A stretch of 64,000 nucleotides of DNA from Malus domestica. Lineage: Eukaryota > Streptophyta > Magnoliopsida > Rosales > Rosaceae. Location: the NCBI RefSeq assembly GCF_042453785.1, contig NC_091673.1, positions 379,501 to 443,500 on the forward strand. The letters are read 5' to 3'. The number at the start of each line of letters is the position of its first letter. The stretch's first letter is position 1. The translations under genes were made by a program, and so were the position numbers. Shown one piece after another: positions 33,951 to 48,400 of this stretch. The notes beneath the pieces are model-generated. The model made no database searches, had not been told where the DNA came from, and was given only the letters and a program-made list of their open reading frames with translations.

Positions 33951-34263
33951 CCAAATAGATTAAATATCATCACATGATTTAATTTATAAACACCGGCATT
34001 TTATTCGTCTTATATTTGAGTTGAAGTTGAAACAAAAAAGGAGGGAAAAAAATTCTAACTAAATTACCCTTTTTATTACAGCTTCTTAGACAGCATTAAA
34101 CACGTAATTAGAAACATCAACAATTACACAATCATTAGAACATAAACCAATCAACAGAAAGCAGCAAATGTTCATGCCAAACCGCATGTAGGCAACCAGA
34201 GAGAGAGATTCATAGAGTTATTTGCAATTGATAGGGCTCATTTCCTCCGAATAAGATTCAATC

Positions 34264-37200
34264 TCACTTTAAGAGAATAGTGGTTTCGGCGATCATTGAA
34301 GTCACGACATACGGATCCATGTTCGACGCTGGCCTTCTGTCCTCGAAATAGCCTGACATTTGTGAAGAAATATGACATGTTCAGATATCAGCTTGAGAGC
34401 TAACTTGTATCGCAAGCATTACGACAATGATCTATTTGAAATGACACAAAAACATTCACATTCTACGATGCATATGCGAATGCGAATGCATTCATACCTT
34501 TGCCAGCTTGCTCAGTTTCGCGACCAACCCGAATGGAAGCCCCTCGGTTTGCCACGCCCTGTGATTGAGAATGCAAAGTTCAACTAATACTTGTTTTCGC
34601 AGGTTTACTAAACATGATTTCAACAAAAACAAGAAACGTGGATTTGTATTAGCGATTATACCACGGCAGTATAAGCTTACCCAAGAGAAAGTATGGATGT
34701 CAGCCGTCTCATGCAGACCTGTCAATCTCCTCTCGTTGCCTTTTCCGTAGGAAGCAATGTGTTCCTTGTGGCGCAGACTCAGTTTCTCGATTGCCTTCTT
34801 GATCACGTCAATTCCGCCATCGTTTCTCATCGACTTGGTACTGCAAGGCATAGAAAGAGTTCATCACACACACGCTAGAGGGTTGGTTGCATCTAACATG
34901 ATTGCAAAATTGCATTATTCCAATTTCATTTCAAGACTTAGTTAATGAGTACCTGTAGTTAGTGTGAGCACCCGAACCATTCCAATCACCCTGGTATAAA
35001 TTGATCAAAATACATAAAAAGTACTTAAGTAAACAATACAGAGAGAATAACTATACGAAAATGAAGCGCTTGCGGTTAAACAGACCTGGATTGGTTTTGG
35101 GTCCAAAGAAAGGACAACTCCTGCTATTTCTGTAATTCGCTGTTTTGTCAAGCAAATAATCATATTAACACGAGACCTTCGAAAAATTAATGTACTATAG
35201 AGAAGAGAGTGAAGATACTCAAATTATACGTTTTCTAGTTATATCGTATGAGAGCTTACCTCAAGGATGTATCTAGCAGCCCATAACTGATCACCAGCAG
35301 CAATACCAGCAGTAGGACCGACTTGAAACTCCCACTGCTCCGCATCACCAAACAGACCAAATTACAACGTGGTTTAATAATGTAAAAATTCACGATAATT
35401 AAATCACACGTCAACTTTCATTCCCTCAATTTTCTTTCTTAGCAACCAAATTAAGTACGTAAAATGGTAAAAGCGAGCGTATATATATACCTGCCCGGGC
35501 ATAACTTCAGCATTTATGCCGCTGATATTTATTCCGGCATAGAGGCAAGCCTTGTAATGTGAGTCCACAATGTCGCGACCGAAGGCCTTGTCTGCTCCGG
35601 CGCCACAGTAGTAGGGACCCTATATATACATATAGATAGATACAAGAAACAGAACGTAACAGTTAATAATTATTATTCTTCTAAATGTTGTGGTTCGTGC
35701 TATAACAAGTGATTAGGCATGTTTAGGGAACTTCGAAGCATACGAAAATTGATCTTGATAACATTGATCATAGCAAATTATGTAAGTACCTGTGGACCGG
35801 GGAATCCACCAATTGGCCATGCAAGCGGCCAATTGATATCCTTCTGTAGAAGAGTGTACTCTTGCTCGATGCCGTACCTAATCAATAAGAAATGTCATCA
35901 GTAAGAGGCAATAATTGTTGGATGTGCAATGAAGAATTCTAAAAATATTTAACATGTAATCAAAATATGTGTTTGTACGTGTTAAAAATGGACGAGGTTA
36001 AAAATGAGTCAAAATTTGAATAAATAATCGAGCGACACATCATTTGGTGAATAAAACTTGATTAATTGTTCTCTAATGCTTCTGCAATTTCTTGATCCAG
36101 GTTAATCCTTCCAACAACTATAGGTTGGACGGGTCGATCTAACCCAAGTGATTAGGAGGATAAGCAAAAAACAAAAAAACAAAACTAATCCAACAATTAA
36201 GCTGTCCCAACCTACATTTCATAATTACAATTGGCATGAAACAAAACATAAAAATAAATAATACAGTTTGTTAAAGATAATGCTTTGTTAACCTCGTCAA
36301 TGGTGATAAAAGTGTTGGCAAGAACAAAGTCTATACGTCAGCAGTTGACAGTTAGGTCCATAAAAAACAAAGATGTTGATACGATTTTGGAGTATATAAC
36401 ACTTAACCAGTACTAATATAGAACATAGAATTAATATTTTAGAGATAATGGATGGATTACCAAGGATCCTCGGCGACAACGTCAGGGTGACTGAATATCT
36501 TGGCAGCGTTGAATCTGTTGTTGGTGGGGATCGGCTCGCCGGCCGGTGTGTACGTATCACATATCACCTATTTTCATTGGAAAAAAAAAACGATATTTCA
36601 TACACCCTCAACTTTTTAAGATACAAACTGATTAATCGGATAAAGCAACAATTAAAAAGAAAACGAAAACATAGACGTGGATTTCGTTTGATGTTTACCA
36701 GGATGTTTTTCCCTCTTCGGAATGGATCCCTAAAAATGGCCTGGGGGCTAAAGCAGCAAAAGTCCAAGTGTCAGTTTCAAAACAAACAAACAGAAATGAA
36801 AAATGAAGGGATTAGATTAAAGATTGCAGATACGTACTGCAGGATGACTTCACTGTCATCCCCTGGGGCTTGGCCTGTGCTTGAGCCGTCGTAGTTCCAC
36901 TTCGGCAGTTCTGATGGGTCCGTTACTACTCCGGGCAGTGTCTGTTTTTTCACGTCCATAAAACAATAATTAAATTAAATTTTAACCTAATTCCATGTTA
37001 GCTTGTAAACATGAAAATTAGCTACCCTATATCTGAGGTCCTAAGTTCGATTTTTCCGGCTAAACAACGAGGAAGGCCTACCTTAGCTTTGCTTCTCAAG
37101 TCCAAACCAGATCCTCCAATCCTATAAGAAGAGAAGAGAAAGAAAAACAAAGACAGAGAACGTTAACGATCGATAATATTACGTAAAATAAATCAGAGGA

Positions 37201-37291
37201 GGTGGGCATGCATATACCAAATGTATTCAGCGATGGTCTTCTCGGTGGATTCGGAGAGATTGAGGTTGATGATATCAGAGAGGAGAGACAT
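34264..37291 (-). CDS. GLN1: Cytosolic glutamine synthetase (GS1)
   Basis: Makes glutamine from glutamate, ammonium and ATP (EC 6.3.1.2); GS1 assimilates and recycles ammonium in the cytosol. Thirteen exons: 37218-37291, 37082-37121, 36838-36941, 36699-36747, 36461-36567, 35790-35877, 35491-35619, 35260-35334, 35086-35139, 34953-34990, 34681-34840, 34498-34558, 34264-34352; 355 aa, against 356 for most plant GS1. It starts [12 protein letters not shown] with no plastid transit peptide and ends TTILLK, lacking the C-terminal extension of plastid GS2. Substrate and active-site segments are present: [62 protein letters not shown] and [19 protein letters not shown] 23-bp GA tract lies in the leader. 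Plants have several GS1 genes; the isoform is not assignable. Confidence 0.97.
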
Positions 37292-37366
37292 GGTCACGAA
37301 CGAACAGGAGGATGATTCTCCAGACAGAGTGAGGCTGAGAGAGAGAACGGCAAAACAGAGGGGGAG

Positions 37367-37397
<31 letters not shown>

Positions 37398-38783
37398 ACA
37401 ATGGGGGGTTTGGTTTTAAGTAGAGAAGGTGACAGAGTCTAACACCTAAATTATTAATTTAATTTCGAATAGAATAGGGAGCAAAAATACGTGAATTTCA
37501 TTGGGGAGAAGCTTCCGAGGATGTACATTGTTACCATATATGAAGGGAATTGCGGAATCCACAAGATACTTTGGAATCTTTTAATATTATGGCTACGATG
37601 TTGCCATCTATAATCTTTTTACGGTTTTAATTTCTAAATTATCTTCATATGGGAAAACTCATGCGGAAATCTTGTGGATCATTTGACGGTTGGAAATCCT
37701 GGATATAATTTTTGTTGAGAGAGACTAAATTCATTGATTTTTTTTATCTTGCACACAACTCATTTTAACTCTCAATGTTAATTTTTGTTCATTAATCTTT
37801 TTCAATTTATTTGATCCGACGAATGCAAATTAAGAGAAATGTGTGATAAGTAAATATGAGTGTGTAGATAGCATCACTCATTTTTATTTCCTGCCGTCCG
37901 CCTATTCCCCTTCCTTTTTTTCTCTGTTAGCTTTCAATTCCATGGGTCTTCTTCTCCCCGCTGGCATCGCCTCTTTACCCATCGTGTTTTTAATATTTTC
38001 TTTATCCCTTTCTGCCGTCCCCCACCCCTTTCTTTTTGTTTGAAGCCAACCCACCACCTAAGATGAGGTTCTGGGTCTTGGGTTCAAGAAATCTGAGTGA
38101 ATAAAACAGGATAGAGAGTTGAGTCGATGGCGAGTTAAATTGTCGTCGTCGGCGGCGGGGAGATTAGCAGCACCGTAGAGGAGCTCGGATTGGGATCTAA
38201 AGGGCAGCACAAGCAGTCAATGCATTTTCAACTAATGTTGTAATATCCATTTCCTAGGTGGCAATTTTGTTGTAACATCATTGTTTTTTGTACACGAGGA
38301 TATGATTTTCTAGTTAAATATTGATTTGTTTCCCATGTGAGTTCTGCGGAGATTATTTATTCTGGCAGCTGCGAATCATATAAATTGTACTCTAAATTTT
38401 GTACGTGAAACTGAAAAGGAATTAACTTTTGAAAATCTCAATTGTTCACATGCATTGCTTACTTGCAGTCCAAGAATAGAAACTAAACAGAATAATAGAT
38501 CTAAATTTAAAGGAAATTATGCAAATTATGGAAACTGTCACGCTTGAAAGCCTCTTGTCCATTCAAATTCCTTCCTTAATCTAAAAAAAAATTAATTAAT
38601 TAAATTTTAATCTGTGTTTACTGAATCAAACCTACCTAGTAGGTACTTGTACCCGATTCCGGATGCTGTTTTTCCGGGTCCCAAATCCCACTCCAAATCC
38701 TAGCTGGCTCAGATTTTCCACTCTCACACATAGGCCTCCTCCACGCTCTCAGACACAAAAAATCGAACGAATCGAATCGAATC
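37292..38783. other. Divergent intergenic region between GS1 and YSL
   Basis: About 1.5 kb separating two divergently transcribed genes, so it must hold both promoters. A (GA)n run at 37367-37389 lies in the GS1 leader. No supported gene; an open frame at 37843-38043 is low-complexity. No confident TATA box. Confidence 0.45.
37367..37389. repeat. (GA) microsatellite in GS1 leader
   Basis: About 23 bp of uninterrupted alternating AG within a longer purine-rich stretch about 75 bp upstream of the GS1 ATG. Confidence 0.9.
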
Positions 38784-41605
38784 ATGGAGAGAAGCCTTAG
38801 CAAAGGCAGTGATACCCAGAGTGACAACTCGGATGCCAAACAGAAGGGCACTGCCGGAAATACCCAAAAGAAGGTGAATGTGGAGGAGGCGTTCAAGTAC
38901 ACGGCGGTGCCGCCCTGGACCAAGCAGATTACGGTGAGGTCGATGGTCACCAGCTTCATCCTCAGCATTGTCTTCAACTTCATCGTCTGCAAGTTGAACC
39001 TCACCACCGGCGTCATTCCCTCGCTCAACGTTGCCGCGGGACTGCTCGGTTTCGCGGTGGTGAAAGGCTACACCGCCATGATCGACAAGTGCGGTTTCTT
39101 GAAGCAGCCTTTCACTCGCCAGGAAAACACCGTCATCCAGACTTGCGTCGTCGCCTCTTCCGGGATCGCCTTTAGCAGTATGTTCATTAATCTCTTTTCT
39201 AATCAAATTCATCGCCATTAATAACTGTTTCTCATCGATCATTCAGTTCTGATCATGTCGATGATATTGATTATATATAGATCTTCCAAATCCGATATAG
39301 AGTAGAGAATTGTGTTATGAATCTCTAATTTGGTTTGCATGCAAGAAAATAATATAATATTTGTAAATCACTGTATTAGTTTACATTAATCATCTAATAA
39401 TTATAATTTGTGTCATGATTAAATAGGTGGAACTGCAAGTTATTTACTGGGAATGAGTGCAAAGATTGCTGCGCAAGGAGATGAAGGCAACACCCCAATC
39501 AACATAAAGAAACTTGATGTTGGATGGATGATTGGGTTTCTCTTCGCTGTCAGCTTCGTCGGGTTGTTTTCGATCATGCCCCTCAGAAAGGTAATTGGAA
39601 ATTACTGCTTAATCCACACTCACAAATATATACATGAAGATTTGTTTTTCGTTTAATTTGGTTTTGGTCTAATTGTTTTTAATTTCCAACAGATGATGAT
39701 CATGAAGTACAAGTTAACGTACCCGAGTGGAACTGCAACTGCATACCTCATCAACAGCTTTCACACACCCAAAGGGGCTAAGCTGGCAAAGTAAGAACCG
39801 CTTTGCCTCGACTTGTAGATGTTCATTGTCTAATTAAACCTAATCAGTCTGCTAATTGTATATATTCTTCTTACCAATGAATGTAGGAAACAAGTTGCTG
39901 TGCTCTTCAAAACCTTCTGCTTCACCTTTGTGTTTGCCTTTTTCCAGTGGTTTTTCGCTGCTGCTGATGGCTGCGGATTTTCCAGCTTCCCAACATTTGG
40001 TCTCAAAGCCTATGCGCACAAGTATATGCACAATTCTTTCTTAACCATATATTAATTCCCTTGTTTTCATATCATTATGCTGTCCACATGAATGCCTTGA
40101 TTTCACTAATAACTCGGATCACAAAACTTGCAGGTTTTACTTTGATTTCTCATCGACATATGTTGGTGTAGGCATGATTTGCCCTATCATGGTCAATGTA
40201 TCTTTGCTTGTTGGAGCCATTATTTCATGGGGAATCATGTGGCCCCTGATTGAGACAAAGAAAGGTATCTGGTACAACGCTAATCTATCCGCCAGCAGTC
40301 TCCATGGCATCCAAGGATACAGGGTCGTAACTAAAACTTCCTCTGCCGCCATCTATAGCTTGTTGAATTTCAAATATCTTCATAAATGTGTTTGAAAGTT
40401 GCAATTTGAATAATGTTGCTAATTGAAATTCTCTCTAATAATATTTGGATGTTCTTATATTACTGCAGGTTTTTATTGCTATAGCCATGATGCTTGGTGA
40501 TGGTTTATTCCATGTAATCTACATGCTCTTCATGACCACGAAAAGTCTCATGGCACACAGATCAGAGAAGAAACTAGAGACATCATCACCATCCGTAAAC
40601 CATGACAGTGTTGAAGCGGGAGGGTCCTCAGAAGTTGTGTCTGCAGACTATGGTGAAGAACGAAGAATCGAGTACTTCTTGAAAGACCAAATCCCTAGCT
40701 GGGTTGCTTTCTCTGGCTACATTGTGCTGGCAGCCATATCCATCGGTGTAGTACCCTTGATCTTCCCCCAGCTGAAATGGTACCATGTGCTGGTTGCTTA
40801 TCTGATTGCCCCAGTCTTGGCCTTCTGCAATGCCTACGGCTGTGGCCTCACCGATTGGTCTCTTGCCTCCAACTATGGCAAATTCGCCATCATAATCTTC
40901 AGCTCTTGGGTTGGCCTTGACCGTGGTGGTGTCATTGCCGGCCTTGCTTCTTGCGGTGTGACGATGAGCATTGTCTCGACCGCTTCTGATCTCATGCAAG
41001 ACTTCAAGACAGGATACCTCACGCTCTCTTCTCCTCGCTCTATGTTCTTCAGCCAAGTCTTTGGCACAGCAATGGGATGCGTCATGTCTCCATTAATATT
41101 CTGGTTTTTCTACAAAGCTTACTCAATTGGCAATCCAGACGGCCCTTATCCTGCACCCTACGGCCTAATGTACCGCGGCATTGCACTCCTTGGAGTTGAG
41201 GGTGTCGGTTCCCTCCCCAAAAACTGCGTGACGCTTGCAGTCTCGTTTTTTGCAGCTGCAGTCGCGATGAACATAATCAGTGAGCTATTGCAGCGTTACG
41301 AAACAAAGTACAGGATCCATAGGTTCATTCCGAACCCAATGTGCATGGCCATCCCATTCTACCTGGGTTCCTACTTTGCCATTGACATGTGCGTGGGAAG
41401 CTTGATCCTCTACTTGTGGCGGAGCAAGAACAGGCAAAAGGCCAATGACTATGGGCCAGCTGTGGCGTCGGGTCTCATCTGCGGTGAATCTTTGTGGGGC
41501 GTTCCGGCTGCTATACTGTCCCTTGCGTCTGTCAAACCTCCTATCTGCATGAAGTTCCTCTCTGCTTCTGTCAACAAGAAAGTTGATTCCCTATTACGTA
41601 GCTAG
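38784..41605 (+). CDS. YSL: Yellow-stripe-like (YSL) metal-nicotianamine transporter, OPT family
   Basis: Membrane transporter of the oligopeptide transporter family; YSL proteins move metal-nicotianamine complexes. Six exons: 38784-39177, 39427-39590, 39693-39790, 39887-40021, 40134-40323, 40469-41605, total 705 aa, in the family range. Hydrophobic segments recur along the whole chain (for example [42 protein letters not shown]). Family signatures include [12 protein letters not shown] near the N-terminus, [51 protein letters not shown] and the late [16 protein letters not shown] hydrophilic loop of about 60 residues (SEKKLETSS to DYGEER) divides the halves. The N-terminus and this loop suggest the YSL5/7/8 branch; the exact orthologue and substrate are uncertain. 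Confidence 0.93.
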
Positions 41606-42175
41606 CTTAATTTTCGTGTTTAGATTTTTCACATGTCAACTTAACAAATTGTGCTTGTATCAATTTGTTACGAAAGCAAGTATGTTCTAGCAAATTCGAC
41701 AATATATTTTGTTGTCATCTTTGTTTAATGTGTTAGTGCCTTGTAATTTAGTTAAGTCATATTTTCTTGCATCTAGAACCGTAAGTTTGAACTAGCCTTT
41801 ATTATATTTTTGGTCCGAATAGTTTTGTCCACGTAGAAAATTTTGTCAGTGCACAAGATCCGTTAAATTAAATATCATAATAAAATTGGTTGATTTTTTT
41901 TCAAATTTCCAAACAACTGTATTATGATACCTACCAGCTCTCTTTTGGGCACATCAAAAAATCTCTCGTGCAGCATTAAAATTGTAAATTTAAAATATTT
42001 ACTTGAAAAGTAACCTAATAATTGGGTCTAGAGTTTATAAAAACCCTCGACGCCTTCCGTCACTCGCTCCACTGACTCGCGTGAATCGTTATCCAGAGAA
42101 ACAAGGGCAGCCAAACAAACCCTAAACACAACTACGCACCTGCTCGATAGTCGTCGTCGTCGGAACACCAGAGCC
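41606..42175. other. Intergenic between YSL and eIF4A-III
   Basis: 570 bp in tandem gene orientation. AT-rich first half contains the YSL 3' UTR; the GC-richer last 130 bp form the eIF4A-III leader. Nothing else recognised. Confidence 0.4.
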
Positions 42176-44559
<2,384 letters not shown>

Positions 44560-45492
44560 GGGTTGCTTGCCATCCTGTGCAAATGATGTGGATTGGTTTT
44601 TCTGTTGTCGATTGACTAATTTGTGCAGTTCTCGTGGCTTTATTTTGCGACGGATTGTACACTATCAGAAGTTAAAATGGTATTTTGTTTACTTATGCTG
44701 TAACGTTAAACGTTTTAACTTAGGCTGGTGTGACAGAGGTTTAAAGCACAATGTTTGAAGACCGAGCACGGTCATGAGTTGTATTGTGTTTGGTTTTATC
44801 ATATTTGGTAGCGAATTCAGGTTTTATGCTTCCTAACATTGTACAAGAACCGTGATGACTATTAACAGGTCATGGCGGACGGGACAACTACTTTTCGCTT
44901 CATTGGTTTGATTCACTGTGACAGCTTGAACCACCGGGAAGGATGCCCTAATTGTATACCGAAATTCCGAAAAAAAATCTCGGGATGAGCTGCAATTTGC
45001 TCATATTCTAAAAGGAAAATTAATGAAAAGGACTTGAAAACTTAAAATTGTAATTATAAAGACAAAATAAAAGATAAAGTGAATATTATCATGATTGATA
45101 TTTTAATGTAAAAATATGATTTTTCGTTAAAATAAACGGTATCAAAAGCTTTTCATTAAAATTTTCTATTCTAAATTGACCAAATTTTAATGCATCCATA
45201 GGCGAATATCGGTAATCAAATTGTCACTATTCAGGTGATCAAAATACCTCTGAATTGTTTGTACAAACCACAAACCAAGGGGTTGAGAGAAAAGGAAAAC
45301 AAAACATGGACAACTTTTATATGTAAACCAAATAAACAACGCCAATCAAAGCAGCTCAATGGCCACCGTCCCTCACCAAACACAATAAGATGAAACTAAA
45401 ACTTCGGAACAAAAAAAAACCCATAAATACACTTTCCCAAAAGAATCCAATCTACAATGTCAAAAAAGAAATAGAGCGGAGCCGGGCTGAAT
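44560..45492. other. Convergent intergenic region, eIF4A-III and MAP3K-epsilon
   Basis: Holds both 3' UTRs. No gene. AT-rich middle part includes a dispersed repeat copy at 45094-45170. Confidence 0.45.
45094..45170. repeat. Dispersed repeat copy, family with 32803
   Basis: atgtaaaaatatgatttttc followed by gttaaaataaacggta and tttcattaaaatt is the reverse of the motif order at 32803-32910. I recall this type of short repeat as common in apple-tribe DNA, but could not check. Confidence 0.6.
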
Positions 45493-48400
45493 CTACAGGA
45501 CGGTGTTAATATGTAGTGCCTTAAGCAGCGAAGTAGCCATTTGTTTTACCAACACTTGGCCACCCAATCTTTGCCCATCTCTGCGTTCTTCTATTAGATT
45601 TTGAAGCTTCTGAGGCAGATCATTCTCCACAATCAATTGCTTTGGCCGCGGGTGGTGCTCATAAACAGCCTGCCAGTCAGATTTATAATAACATTAACAA
45701 TCGGAAGCAAATTAATAGCTTCTGGAATAGTAAATGATTCCCAAACCTTTATCAGTTTAAGAAGATTTAGACGGGCAATAGCATCCTGATGGTCGAGTCT
45801 TGTGATAAGCAGCGGTGTCAAACCATTAACAGCTAACGTTGTATTAATTCGAGATGATTTCCTGCAAAAGAAGAGAAGCAGTCGTTATGTCCACAAAGGA
45901 AAAAGGGGAGTTTTGTAAACCTAAAGATAATGAAATCTTCCAGACAGACACATGAAAAAGGGTTGAAATTTCAACTGCCAATTATAATCAATCAATAAGT
46001 TTATATGCAGAAGGTTAAAAAGACAGTAATCAATTTTAAGTAAATAGAGTAGATATGTAATCGCATACGTGATAATTTTCAAAAAAGGCTCCAATATGTG
46101 CACGAAATACTGTTCTGGACAGCACTGGAAGAATTTCACCAATTTCTGAACTGCATCCTTTTTCAATAATGCTTGTTCCACCTTCCGGTTGTCATTGTCA
46201 TGAGCCAAGCACACAGCAATCGAATCCAATGCAGTCACAGACCAAAGTTCATCCTCAAGAAGGCTTAGGTAAACATCCAACCCACCATGAGCCCTTAGTT
46301 GCTCCCTCGAATTACGTGATGCATGAGCCATATCACACAGTAAAGGCAACGCATATTGTTTCAAAGGAGAATTAGACTCAATAAAGTGCATTAAGTGTGG
46401 AATTATTCCAATCTCAGCTGCTTGTTCCTGTCTTCTCTTGTTAATCTTACACAGATTGAACAGGGCATTGAGTACCTAGAAAAAATATGAGAACAACGCA
46501 GTTAAAACTCAAGTCATTTTATGTTAAGAAGTTTCCTTTCTTATCATCAACATTCTATGTAGAGTTAATATCCGCACAGACTAAAATACTCCACATTTAA
46601 GGACAGAAGGGGGTCACACATATTTCGTTTCAATCAACGACAACAGTAAGATGCACAGCTTACTAGCCAACAATCTATTGTTAACGTTACAAAATAGGAA
46701 AGATTGCCCACCTCATGATGTATTTGAGATACAAGAGCTCCTTCTTTAAGTTCCAGATTTGGAATCAAATATTTAATTGCTTCTGCCCGCTGAAGATTCT
46801 CTAAGCAGTTTGGATCAGTTGACAAATGGTTTACACACTTCAGTATCTGTACAATGACAGAGCACCAACATTATCAAGGTTACAATAACATAAATCAATG
46901 ATGAGTTGGATTAATGGAACTTTTTGAAAGTACCTTCAAAAGAATAGGGGGCTCCACCCTATTGAACATCTTGAAGAGACGGCTGAGCAAACTTTGGCTA
47001 CACATGTATGACTTTACAGTAGTATCTGCCTGTGCAAACTCAAGCAGAAGATCAGCCACCTTTTCTAGGTATTCCCTCGCAACATCTGCATTCAATGTTG
47101 AAACCATGTGGGAAAGTAAACCTGATGATGTTGCACTGCCTGGTCTAGCATTTAGAACTCCAGAACCAGAAAGTACTCCAGATGCTGTCTGAGATGCTAT
47201 GCCAGAGGTGGAAGCAGCTCCTTTGATAGATGCTAGTGTTCCCATCTCTTTATTTATCGTTTTATGAGAAATTCTAGCAGTGGAATCAACATTCCCATTT
47301 TCTCTACCACGTTGAGAGACGTCTGCAAAATAATGAAGAAATCAATTATACATGGGAACAGATGAAATAGGCCCACCTAATTTCCAGGGCTATAAGTAAG
47401 TAAAAAACATTATGGAAAAAGAAAGCAACTAAAATTGATTTTTGGTACAATTGTGTTCAATAGGAGTGGGAGAAAAACTTGTATTTGATTCATTAGGTCC
47501 TAACACGAATAGAGCCGGTCACTATATAGTTCACAGAATATAAAACTTGAAGATTCCTAATGACAGACTTGTTTACAGGTTATAAAGTTAACGACTAATT
47601 AGATAAAGACTGTTACCAGCAAATTCGGCCATCAGGAAATCTAATTCTCCATTTGTCTTCTTTTCATTAGAAGCATGTAAAAGGGGCCATATACTTTCAT
47701 GTCTCTCCAAACCTGGCAGGTGGCGTACATACTCGAGCTGACCAGAAAAGCGTCTGGAAGGAGGCTCTTTATCTAACAAGCTAAGAAGGGGACGAACTTG
47801 CTCCTGTTGAGTAGTTACTGTTGTTGAAAACCCATTTGATGTACCTTCCATCATTTTTGGAGGTCTATCTGTGGATGCCCTACTAGAAGAATTGGCAGGT
47901 CGCTGCTGCCTGAGGTCTAGATCTCGAGAGCTAGTTGAAGGTTCCTTGGTTGTAATATTTACTACTTTGTCTACTGATGATGAGTCTGTCAATTTAGAAG
48001 GAACTGAAGCTTCCACTACCACATTGCTAGATTGAGCTCTATCAGTATCTAGATGAAGATATCTTGGATCTGATTGATCGGCATCTGATCTTTGAGAGTT
48101 TGAAGTTGAAGCCCATGCAGGTTCTGCTGTTCCAGTTGACAAATGAAAATCAATCATTCCATGTCTAACCTTGGAGGGATCATGTTGATCAGTTGTAGGA
48201 AGCGGTGTGTCACTCTGAGAAAAAATCGGATGACCAGAATCTAATGAACCAGACCGTGGGCGCTGAGCTGAACCTTCTAGTGGAAATCCACCCCCGGCAG
48301 ATATGGAAGCTAGGCGGGTTGCCTCATTCAAGCTATGAAGGGTGTTAATGAGCCTCAGGAGTATTCCATTCTTTGCGGCTATGCGACAAAAATCATTTCT

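Larger units (their letters stand above)
32621..34263. other. Intergenic between AAA gene and glutamine synthetase
   Basis: No supported gene in about 1.6 kb. T-rich runs fill 32695-32950, followed by dispersed repeat relics. Open frames at 33426-33719 and 33759-33947 have AT-driven composition and no recognisable motif. Confidence 0.4.

Noticed and set aside
36448-36894. Plus-strand open frame of 148 codons
   Set aside because: It is antisense to glutamine synthetase exons 3-5, whose coding frame on the minus strand is certain.
38636-39242. Two minus-strand open frames of 130 and 172 codons
   Set aside because: They mirror the first YSL exon and contain no recognisable domain.
40628-41085. 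Minus-strand open frames over the YSL gene
   Set aside because: Shadows of the last YSL exon; no independent protein features.
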